Positions 22,782 to 31,375 of a DNA stretch of 64,000 nucleotides are shown here, piece by piece (position 1 is the first letter of the stretch; each line of letters opens with the position of its first letter). This DNA comes from Diacronema lutheri. Taxonomy: Eukaryota; Haptophyta; Pavlovophyceae; Pavlovales; Pavlovaceae. The notes beneath the pieces are model-generated. The model made no database searches, was not told where the DNA came from, and saw nothing but the letters and a program-made list of their open reading frames with translations. The stretch covers positions 434,001 to 498,000 of the forward strand of contig JAGTXO010000005.1 in the NCBI GenBank assembly GCA_019448385.1, given 5' to 3'. A program made the translations under genes and the position numbers.

Positions 22782-23611
22782 TCACTGCTCGTCGCCGCGC
22801 TCGCCGTCGCCGCGCTGCCGCTTCCACTTGTGCGCCATCTCGAGAATCTTGAGGCTCGGCTGCGCGGCCTGCTCGTCCGGGTAAATGTAGTCGTAATATT
22901 CCTCCCACCCGCCGTCCGAGCCGTCGGCGGCAACGAGCGCGCGCTTCTTGCGCACGCGCTTCGGCATGAGCGCCTGCACGCGCTCGAGCGTCGCGACGTC
23001 GTCCGGCCGCGCGCGCTCGCGCAGGCACTGCGCCCACGCCTCGAGCACGGCGAGCCTGCGCGCGGCGGGCGGCAAGGGTGGGCGGGGCGGCGGGGGGGGG
23101 GGGGGGGGGGGTGTTGGGTTGGGTTGGGTTGGGTTGGGGTCGGGGCTGGGCGGGGCTGGGCGGGGCGGGGCGGAGCGGGTGCCGATGGATGAGCGGGCCT
23201 TCTGCCGCAACGCGCACGCACGCCGCGGCGGGCGCGCCCACCTCTCCACCTTAAGGCCCTCCGCCCGAAAGTGCGCGTGCGCTCGCTCAAACGCTTCGTC
23301 GGAAAGCGCATGGCGCCCGCCCTCGTTCTGCGCAGCGTGCCGGCCGCGGAGGCGGCGGCGGCGAAGGAGAGTCACGTGCCGGGCGAGTCCGGGAGCGGGA
23401 GCGGGGGAAGGGGGGGGGGGGGGGGCGGTTCGTGAGCGCGCGTGCGAGCGTGCCGCCTCGTGCCCGACGGCCACGCCCCGGCATGCGCGCACGCACGCGC
23501 GCGCGTGCCGCCTGCATCGCACCTCCCAGCGCGCGAGGCTGAGCCAGACTTTGACGTGGCCCGTGCGCTCCAGCAGCCTGTCGTAGAGCGCGCGTACTCG
23601 GCCCGACGCCT

Positions 23612-23651
<40 letters not shown>

Positions 23652-25226
23652 GAGCGCCGCTTCAAAGTCGATAAACGCCTTCCACGCGAGCTCAGGCATG
23701 TCGAGCACCGGCTGCGCGACGGCGAGCTCGAAGATGGCGCGCGCGCGCTCGACCTCGGCGAGCGACGCCTCGAGCTGCGCCATCGCAATCCACGCGGCAG
23801 CCGAGCTGGGCGCCCACGCGACGTACTTGGCGTAGAGCGCACGGCAGCGCTCAATCTCGCCAAGCTGCAGCTCAAGCTGGACGTACTCGCGGAAGACCTT
23901 CGCCTTTGGCGCGAGTCCGATCGCCGCGCCGAGGATCTGCCGCGCGGCGCCGAGCTGGCCGCGCCGCAGCTCGAAGCGCGCCGAGAGCAACCAGACTTTG
24001 CCAAACGTGAACTGCGCGTGCGGGATCAGCCGGCGGCAGGTGGCGTACACCTCGCGCGCGCGCGCAAAGTCCTTGGCGCGCAGCTCCTCGAAGAGCGCGT
24101 ACTTGATCCAGAAGAAGATGTACCGGCGCCACAGCGCCTTGCGCGGCGCGGGCGGCACGCGCTGCACCGCGCGCTCGTACGCGTGTCGGATCGAGTCGGC
24201 ATTGCTCGCGCCGAGCGATTCCTCGAGGCGGCACAAGTCGAACCACGCGTCGTAGTTGAGCGGCTCGGCGAGGACCGCTGCCTCGTACTGCTCGCGCTTC
24301 TTCGCGTGCACGACCGCCTCGACCGACGCGCGGTCGCCGTGCGCGCGCTCAAACGCCGCGCGCCGCTTCGCGAGCGCGTCGCGGTCGGCGGCGGGCAGGG
24401 CGGCGAGGGAGAGCGCGTACGTGTAAATGGTGCGCGCGCGCTCGTACTCCACCTGCCGCTCCTCGAAGGCGGCGAACGCGCCGAGCAGCTCCTCCGACAC
24501 GCAGTCGTCGCGCAGGTTGGCGAGCGCCGCCTCAAAGACGGCGCGCGCGTTCGCTGCCTCGCCCTGTGCTTCCTCAAACTTGGCCCAGCGCACGTACGAA
24601 CGCGGCACGGCGTGGCACCGCACGTAGCGCGCGAACACGCGCCGCGCACCGTCCGCGTGGTTGTGCCGCAGCTCGAGCCGCACGAACGACGTCCACGCCA
24701 TGTCCTCGGGCTCCCACGCGCACCACCGCTCGAACACGGCGCGCGCGCCCGCCACGTTGCCCAGCATCTCCTCCATGTACGCGTAGCGCGACCAAAGCGC
24801 GGTGACGCGCGGGAGCAGCGTGACCGCGCGGTCCCACACGTTGCGCGCCGCGTTCACGTGCCGGTTGCGCATCTCCATCTCCGCATACGCCATCCAAAGC
24901 TTGCGGTCGCGGTGGTCGATCTCGAGCGCGCGCTCAAACACGGAGCGCGCGCGGTCGAACTGGCCCTGCGACTCCTCAAACTTGGCGTAGTTGACCCAGT
25001 GCGGGATGTGCTGCCGGTTGATCCGCAGCGCGTCCTCGTACCCCTTGCGCTTGCGCAGACAGAAGGCGGCGAGCTCGTCCGGGTCGGTGATCTTCTGCTT
25101 GGGCGCCTTCGTCTCCGGCTCCTGCCGCTCGGCGGCCTCGCGCAGGATCTGCTCGGCCGTGATCTGCATCGGCGCGGGCATCTTGTTCTTCGCGCGCACC
25201 GGCGCGCGCGCCGCGCCCATCTCCAT
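22782..25226 (-). CDS. CRNKL1: Crooked-neck-like pre-mRNA splicing factor (HAT repeats)
   Basis: Crooked-neck/Clf1 is a scaffold of the NineTeen complex in the spliceosome. The start (MEMGAARAP) precedes ITAEQILREAAERQEPE, the conserved family opening. The body is a long run of HAT repeats (WVNYAKFEESQGQFDRARSV, WMAYAEMEMRNRHVNAARNV) and the end has EEYYDYIYPDEQAAQPSLKI, as in animal and yeast proteins. Two stop-free introns are placed by phase and homology: 23328-23522 joins LARWEV to NEGGRHALSDEAF, and 23056-23241 joins GLKVE-R-LAVLEAW. Both carry C tracts on the sense strand (16 and 20 nt); the second also has repeated AACCC. The exons are complement(22782-23055, 23242-23327, 23523-25226). 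An Asp/Ala codon repeat (ADADADAD) lies near 23620-23650. The gene diverges from the F-box gene. Confidence 0.95.
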
Positions 25227-25324
25227 CGCGCCCCCGGCCCGCCCGGGCGCTCGCTCGCCGACGGCGACGGGGGATGGAGGGAAGGGCTGCGGGCCGCGTC
25301 GGGTCGACCACGCGCGGTCGCACG
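25227..25324. promoter_or_regulatory. 98-bp divergent promoter, crooked-neck / F-box gene
   Basis: The region lies between the two divergent ATGs and includes GGGGGATGGAGGGAAGGG. Shared promoter function is inferred from layout. The crooked-neck frame remains open upstream, but those residues are low-complexity and not conserved. Confidence 0.4.
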
Positions 25325-26320
25325 ATGGCGGAGGGGCGCGCGCGGCGTCGCGCTCGGGGCGCGGCGTGCGCGCGGCGCACGCCGCCGGACGGCGCGCGCG
25401 GTGAGGAGCTGCTTGCGATGCTGCCCGCCGAGCTGCTCGTGCGCGTGCTCGAGCACGTCGCCCTGCACGACCTGCCCGCGACGCTGCGCGCGCTCGAGCT
25501 GGCGTGCTCCGCGTGGCGCCGGTCGCTCCGCGCGAGCGACGAGCTGTGGGCCGCGCTCGCGCGGCGTGCGACGCTGCCGGCGTTGGCGGCGCGTGCCGGG
25601 CCACCCACGTCCTTCGCCCGCCGCTCCGCCCGCGTCGATCGCTCTGCGCGCCTCGAGTTTGCGCGCGCGTACGGCGCTCTGCGTGCGCGCTCTGAGCAGC
25701 TCGTGCACGCGCTCGCGTCGATGGCGCAGGACTCGCGCGACCTGAGCGTGGGCAAGGTGCGCAAGCTACTTACCGCGCTCTCGCCCTGCCTGCTCGATCG
25801 CGTCTCGCCCGTGTCCAACGCGACAGCGCTGATGGAGGTCTGCCGCGCGCGCGGCTGCTCAGAGGCAGCCATCCTTGCCGGCGCGTCGGAGCTCGTCGTC
25901 GCGCGCGGCGCGAGCGCGCGCGCGGCCAACTCGGAGGGCCAATCGCCGCTGATTATCGCCGCCGCGCGCGGCCTGCCGCGGCTCGTCGCGCTGCTGCTCG
26001 AGCACGGCGCCGACGCTTCCGACCGCGGCTTCGGCAGATTTTGCACGGTGCGCGGCGTCGCGCCATCAACGAACGGCGCGTCGCAGGTGGTAGTGCGCGG
26101 CACGCTCTCGCCGCTCGAGTGGGCGGAGACGATCCTCGCGCGCGAGCGCGACGGCGGCGTCGCCGCCAAGGCTCAGCGCTCGCTGCGCCAGTGCGCGGCG
26201 CTGCTACGACGGGCGGCCGTCGTCGGCGGCGCTGCGGCGCCGGCGGCCGGCCAGGCTGCGCCGCCGGCCGGTGAGGCTGCGCTGCCGGCCGGGGAGACTG
26301 CGCTGCCAGCCGCCGTGTGA
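25325..26320 (+). CDS. F-box protein with ankyrin-like repeats
   Basis: Residues about 25-75 form an F-box (LLAMLPAELLVRVLEHVALH, then ALELACSAWRRSLRASDELW), the element that docks substrates to SCF ubiquitin ligases through SKP1. The C-terminal half has ankyrin-like units (GQSPLIIAAARGLPRLVALL followed by LEHGAD). The tail is a short Pro/Ala repeat (AAPPAGEAALPAGETALPAA). It is a single exon of 331 residues ending at a TGA. The likely role is substrate recognition for ubiquitination; the target is unknown. The start is the first Met after the divergent promoter. Confidence 0.82.
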   Translation: MAEGRARRRARGAACARRTPPDGARGEELLAMLPAELLVRVLEHVALHDLPATLRALELACSAWRRSLRASDELWAALARRATLPALAARAGPPTSFARRSARVDRSARLEFARAYGALRARSEQLVHALASMAQDSRDLSVGKVRKLLTALSPCLLDRVSPVSNATALMEVCRARGCSEAAILAGASELVVARGASARAANSEGQSPLIIAAARGLPRLVALLLEHGADASDRGFGRFCTVRGVAPSTNGASQVVVRGTLSPLEWAETILARERDGGVAAKAQRSLRQCAALLRRAAVVGGAAAPAAGQAAPPAGEAALPAGETALPAAV

Positions 26321-26480
26321 GCACGTCCGCGCTGACCGCCCTGTGCGCCGGTTGAGAGTTGAGACTTGAGAGCTCACGCCCTCTTGCGTCCCATGCACTG
26401 TTTTTAGAAAATCCGTCAAGTGTGCGGCGACCTGTTAAGGGAGGCCGGCTTGGAGGGAGCGCGCTCGGCGGCCGCGCGAG

Positions 26481-29043
26481 ATGGCGGGCGTTGCGAGCGT
26501 GGGCACACAGACGAGCGCGTGCACCGAGTCCACCGACGAGTGCGGCCGCGAGCTCCTGCCTATCGTCGACGACGACATTGATCTCGCTTTCCTTGCCGGC
26601 CAGGCGCGGCGCTTTGCGACCTTCCAGGCGGGCGCGCAGCTGACGGACGTGACGGTGCACGTGGGCGGGCAGTCGTTCGCGTGCCACCGCATCCACCTTT
26701 GCGCCGGCTCCGCCTTCTTCCGCGCGCTTTTCGCCTCGTCGATGCGCGACGCCGCCGCGGAGCGGATTGAGCTGGGCGAGATGGAGCCGCGCGTCTTTGC
26801 CGCCGTGCTCTCCTACATGTACACGGCGCAGTGCACGCTCACGCCGAGCAACGTGGTGGCAATACTTGCCGCCGCCGATCGTCTCGCCGTCGTCGAGCTG
26901 CGCGAGCGCTGCACCCGCTTCCTGCAGCGCAACCTGACGGCCGAGAACGCGGTCGGCGCGCAGCAGGTCGCGAGCGCGCTGCTGCTCACGCGGCTGCGCG
27001 AGAGCGCGCTGCGCGTGACGCTCGAGCAGTTCGAGGCAGTCAGCGCGCACGAGTCGTTCGTCGACATCTCCGCCGAGTTCCTCGAGCAGCTCCTCTCCTC
27101 CGACGAGCTGCGCGCGCGCGAGGAGGATGTCGTCGCCGCGCTCGGACGCTGGCACGCGCACGCGCAGGAGGAGCGCGCGCACGCGACGGGCGAGCTGCTG
27201 CCGCTGCTCAGGCTGCCGCTGTGCGACGTGGCATTCTTGCAGGTGCGAGCCGCGCACCGCCCGCCGCTCGCTCGCGCGCGCGCGCGCCCGACCAACCCGA
27301 TCGGCCGCGCTGCACCTGCACGCGCGCGCCGTGACCGCTCCTGCCTCGCCCCCTCCGCTTTCAGGAGCACGTCGAGGGCTCGGCGCTCGCGCAGCTGCCG
27401 GCGTGCCGCGCGCTGCTCCTCGAAGCGTACGCACACCACAACTGCGCGGCGGGCGTGCAGCGGCTGCAGCATGGCGGCACCGCCGAACGCACGCCCGGCG
27501 GGCGCGACTGGCTTCGGGACGTGCTTGAGCTCGTCAGTCCGCGCGCTGCGGACACGATCTGGTCGGGCGGCCTCAAGGGGCGCAGCACGGCGCCGCTCGC
27601 ACCCGAGTCGCGCAGGCGACGGCGCGTCACGGCGGCGAGCGCCGAGGGCGCCGTGCCGCGCGCCGCGCCGCGCGCACACCTCCGTACGATCAAAGCGCTT
27701 TGCGTCGACGAGGAGGCAGGTGCGTGCGCGCGCCGCGCGCTCGCCACCGCGCGCTGGCCATCGCGCGCCGGCGGTGGACGTGGCGCCGGCGGCGGATGCG
27801 GCGCGCGGCGCGCGGCGCGCTCATTCGCGTTCGCGCTCGAGCGCCGCGCACATCGCGCACGCGGTGCGCGCGATGTGCGCTCCGCGATGCGCGCCGCGCG
27901 TGGAGCCCAGGCCTGCTGTACACGGGCTCGTGGGACCACACGGCCAAGAAGTGGGGGATCCACACGGGCGCGTGCCTGCTCACCTTTGCGGGGCACAAGC
28001 AGGACGTGATCGGCTTACACCTCTGTACGTCGTCAGCACGCCTCTTCACCTGCGCCGACCGTGTGCGCTGCTGGGACGTGCACGATGGCAGTTGCGTGTG
28101 CGTCTTCGGCGCGTCCACCTTCTACTGCGCGATCGCAGACGGCGGCAGCTTGTACGCCGCCCAGTACGACGGGCAGATCCTTCACTTTGCGCTGCAGCGG
28201 CCTACGCCGCCCGGCGCCGCGCGTGCGTCCCGCGCCACCATCGGCGCATCGCACGCGTTGGCCGGCGGCGGCGGCGAGCTTGGCGTCGTGGCCGCGGGTG
28301 CAGCCACGGGCTTTGCGGCGGGCGCGGGCGTGGGCGTAACGTCGGGCAACGCTGCCGACGGCGGCGGCGGTGGCTCGACCGGCGGCGTGGCCGGCGCGTT
28401 GGAGGTGCGCGCGGCCGTGCGCGTGCTGAGCGGCCACGAGTCGGGCGTGATGGGCTTTGACCTACGCGATGATCTGCTCGTCTCGGCATCTATCGACTCG
28501 ACGGCGAAGACGTGGTCGCGCTCGAGTGGTGAGGTGTTGCGCACCTTCGTCGGGCACACCGCGCAGCTCCGCGCCGTGCAACTGTGGCGCGACACCCTGA
28601 TCACCGGCTCTTACGACCAAACCATCCGCCAATGGGATCTCGAGACGGGCGCGCAGCTACGCCTTTTCCACGGGCACACGGATGCGATCCGGGCAATCGT
28701 CGTGGGCGTCGACTTTATGTCGTGCTTCATGTGGTCCGCCTCGTCCGACGGCACCGTGCGGCAGTGGGACCTCGAGAGCGGCGCGCAAATGCATCGGCTG
28801 AGCGCACATGAGGAGTCGATCTTTGCGCTCGCGCATGCGGACGGCGTGCTCTACACCGGCTCGGCGGACTGCACGGCCAAGCGCTTCGACTTGCACACGG
28901 GCCGGTGCATCATGACTTTCCCGCGCAAGGCCGAGCAGAGGGCAGCCGACGGCGACGCCACAGCGCTTCACCTTCCCGCGCTCCACCTCCCGCCCGCGCC
29001 GGGCGGCGCGCCGCCGCAACCGCCGCCAGCCCGTGAGACGTGA
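26481..29043 (+). CDS. BTB/POZ-BACK protein with C-terminal WD40 propeller
   Basis: Residues about 48-150 form a BTB domain (LTDVTVHVGGQSFACHRIHL, FFRALFASSMRD, VLSYMYTAQCTL). A BACK domain follows (AVGAQQVASALLLTRLRESA, SAEFLEQLLSSDELRAREED). The C-terminal part has WD40 repeats (LYTGSWDHTAKKWGIHTGAC, LVSASIDSTAKTWSRSSGEV, ITGSYDQTIRQWDLETGA, LYTGSADCTAKRFDLHTGR). Two introns are phase-consistent: 27243-27364 joins DVAFLQ to EHVEGSALAQLP, and 27720-27910 joins CVDEEA to GLLYTGSWD. The exons are join(26481-27242, 27365-27719, 27911-29043), 749 residues. BTB proteins usually act as cullin-3 adaptors; the WD40 part would be the substrate-binding module here. It follows another presumed ubiquitin-ligase adaptor gene (F-box), both on plus. 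Confidence 0.85.
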
Positions 29044-29287
29044 GCCCGGCGGTTGAAAGCCACGTTGGCGTCGCTTTCAGTCCTGAAAAATCATCATGTG
29101 CACGCATGTCCTCATCGCCGGGCGCACTTTCCTTGGGTGTGCGAGGCGGATGATCGCGCGGTCGACCGACTGTGAGTGTGAGCGGTCATTGTGGCTGTCG
29201 TCGGTGGCGACGATGCGATGGTCTGTTGTCGGGTGTTGCCCCGCCGTGCGCTTCGGCAGCTCAAAGGCAGCAGCGGGGCGATGGCGC

Positions 29288-30877
29288 TCACGGCATCGCC
29301 CACGTGTCCACAAACTTCATCCTCGGCTCGAAGATGCCACGCGGGCCGTACCACCGCCCCGTGGTCATCAAGTTCCAGTAGGCCTGCCGCACGCGCGCGC
29401 CACGCGATGTGCGGCGGCGGAGAGGGGCGCGCAGCCGCCGCGCGCCGTCGGCCGTGGGCACGCGGCACGGCACGACGCGGCTGAGGCTGGCCACGGCGGC
29501 GGCGGCGGCGGCGCGCGCACGCGCGCGCACCCATGGGAAGAGCCCGGTGGTGAGCGCGTAGAGCACGGAAACTTCCTTGCCCTGGTCGAAGAAGAAAGGA
29601 AATGTCTCCTTTACGGCGGGAGGCGCGCCGGGCTCCTCGCCATATTTGAATTCGGCGAGGATGAGGCCACCGCGGCGCGTGAGGATCGGCGAGCTCGAGT
29701 AACCGTCGTACCGCGCGAGCTGCCCCGGCTGCTCGCCCGCCGTCACGATGAGGTTGTGCACGACGACCGGCGCCTGCGCGGTGATGGCCGCGATCGTCCG
29801 GCTTGTGGGCACGCTCGCAGAGTCGCCGATGGCGAACACGTTGGGGTAGCGCACGTGCTGGAGCGTGTACTTGTCCACGTCCACGTACCCCGTCTTGTCC
29901 GCGAGCGGGGACGCCTCGACGACCGGCGGCGCGACCATGCGCGGCGTGACGTGCAAAAAGTCGAAGCGCCGCTCAAAGCGTGCGCCGTCTTCCGATTCAA
30001 AAACGGCAGTGCGGTTGGGCCCGTCGACGGCGACGAGCTCGCTCGTGTACGTCACGTGCACGCCGCGCTCCTCGCCAATCTCCGCGAGCGCGCGCGCGTA
30101 TTTCTCGACGGGGAAGAGCGCGGGCCTGCCGGTCACAAACTCAACGGTCAAGTTTGGGCGCACCATCGTCTTTGTGCGCCACCAGTCCTCGGCGAGCCAG
30201 CAAATCTTTTGCGCGGCGCCGCCGCAGCCACGGCCGAGGCGCGGCTGCGTGAAGAGCGCCACGCCGCCGTGCTTGAGCTCCGGCTCGCGCAGCCCGAGCT
30301 CGCGGATGCCGTCCCACGTCTTACCAACGTAGCGCGCGTCCCAGATCGTCGATACGTTGTGGTCGCCCTCGAGCGCCTCCTCGAGGCCGGGGATCAAGTC
30401 CAACTTAATCTGCATGCCCGTCGCCACGATCAAATAGTCGTACGACACGCGCGCCCCATTGTCGAGCACGAGCGCGTTGCTGTCCGGCTCGAAACGGGTG
30501 ACGGCCGCCTTGATCCAGCGCGCGCCGCGCGGCATCACAGACGACATCGCGCGACGCGAGCGGCTGAGCGGAACGAGGCCAGCGCCCGCGAGCGTCCACG
30601 CCGGGCGGTAAAAATGCTGGTCCGACGGCTCGATCACCGCGAGATCCGCCTTTTCGCGGCCCATCTTGCGCAAGAGCTGCGCGGCCACAGAGACGCCCGC
30701 CGAGCCGCCGCCGACGACGACGATGCGGTGGCGCACCGACGAGCCGGGCGCGGGCAGCTCGGGCGCGCGCTTGCACTCGGTGGGTGCAGACGTGAGCGCC
30801 ATGCCCGCGCCGCCCAGCGCGCCCCACGCCGCCACCCTCGACGCGGCTGCCCTCGCTGCGCGGAGGATTGCACGCAT
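29288..30877 (-). CDS. SQOR: Sulfide:quinone oxidoreductase-like flavoprotein (mitochondrial type)
   Basis: The family oxidises sulfide and passes electrons to ubiquinone at the inner mitochondrial membrane. Visible blocks are IVVVGGGSAGVSVAAQLL (FAD), DQHFYRPAWTLAGAG, LGRGCGGAAQKICWLAEDWW, YTLQHVRYPNVFAIGDSASV and AEFKYGEEP. The Cys in GRGCGGAAQKI sits where the first redox Cys of human SQOR lies. The position of the second (GDC in human) is Ser here (GDSAS). A 147-nt intron (29384-29530) joins TTGLFPW to AYWNLMTTGRWYGP. The exons are complement(29288-29383, 29531-30877), 480 residues. The start at 30877 opens an Arg/Ala-rich presequence (MRAILRAARAAASRV) typical of mitochondrial import. An in-frame extension upstream is low-complexity and rejected. 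Confidence 0.88.
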   Translation of the reverse strand: MRAILRAARAAASRVAAWGALGGAGMALTSAPTECKRAPELPAPGSSVRHRIVVVGGGSAGVSVAAQLLRKMGREKADLAVIEPSDQHFYRPAWTLAGAGLVPLSRSRRAMSSVMPRGARWIKAAVTRFEPDSNALVLDNGARVSYDYLIVATGMQIKLDLIPGLEEALEGDHNVSTIWDARYVGKTWDGIRELGLREPELKHGGVALFTQPRLGRGCGGAAQKICWLAEDWWRTKTMVRPNLTVEFVTGRPALFPVEKYARALAEIGEERGVHVTYTSELVAVDGPNRTAVFESEDGARFERRFDFLHVTPRMVAPPVVEASPLADKTGYVDVDKYTLQHVRYPNVFAIGDSASVPTSRTIAAITAQAPVVVHNLIVTAGEQPGQLARYDGYSSSPILTRRGGLILAEFKYGEEPGAPPAVKETFPFFFDQGKEVSVLYALTTGLFPWVRARARAAAAAAVASLSRVVPCRVPTADGARRLRAPLRRRTSRGARVRQAYWNLMTTGRWYGPRGIFEPRMKFVDTWAMP

Positions 30878-31375
30878 TCTGGGCGGAGGCCCCGCTCTGC
30901 TGCTGGCGGGAGCTGCTACGGGCGTGTCGTACAATTTTTTGAATACCCCCATATGGGTAGTAAAAAGACCGTATAGATGGTCAAGCCAAATCCGATCAGG
31001 GGCACGATCGCGCCCCGAGTGCAGCGCGGGCCGTTCGGAAGGACGTCCTTGTGAGGGAGCTCTTCGCGTTTGGCGAGCGGGGGAGCACGACGCGCAGCGT
31101 TGCTGCGGCGGCGTGCGGGCGGCGAGCAGCGGTCGGGCTGCTCGCGACGAGGCCGGAGCAGACGGCGCCGTGGCCGCCGGCGCAGGTGACGCGCGCCGAC
31201 GAGCCGTAGCGAGCGTCCGTGATCCGCACGGCGGTTGGAGCGGGCCGGCTGGTGCGGCGCGCTCGGCCACGGGTGGCGGCGTGCACGGTCGTGCCGCGCG
31301 CGGCACGCGTCGCCAGCCGCGCGCGACCTGGGCAGAGCCCGCAAAGCGTCGACCGCTGCGCGGCTCGGCCGTGCG
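30878..31375. other. Intergenic between Fanzor 3' end and SQOR start; candidate element end / guide-RNA region
   Basis: No coding potential is supported. The segment lies immediately downstream of the Fanzor stop on the minus strand, where family members usually encode the 3' part of their guide (omega) RNA up to the element end. It contains the near-palindrome TACCCCCATATGGGTA at 30947-30962, close to the SQOR ATG, and the palindrome AAGGACGTCCTT at 31039-31050. Either could mark a structured RNA or a terminus; neither is proven. Confidence 0.35.

Noticed and set aside
23092-23150. Internal telomere array (GGGTT repeats)
   Set aside because: Only a few units next to a G run inside an intron; no array or chromosome-end context.
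30878-31306. N-terminal extension of SQOR up to 31306
   Set aside because: The extra residues are low-complexity and not conserved; the Met at 30877 opens a typical mitochondrial presequence.
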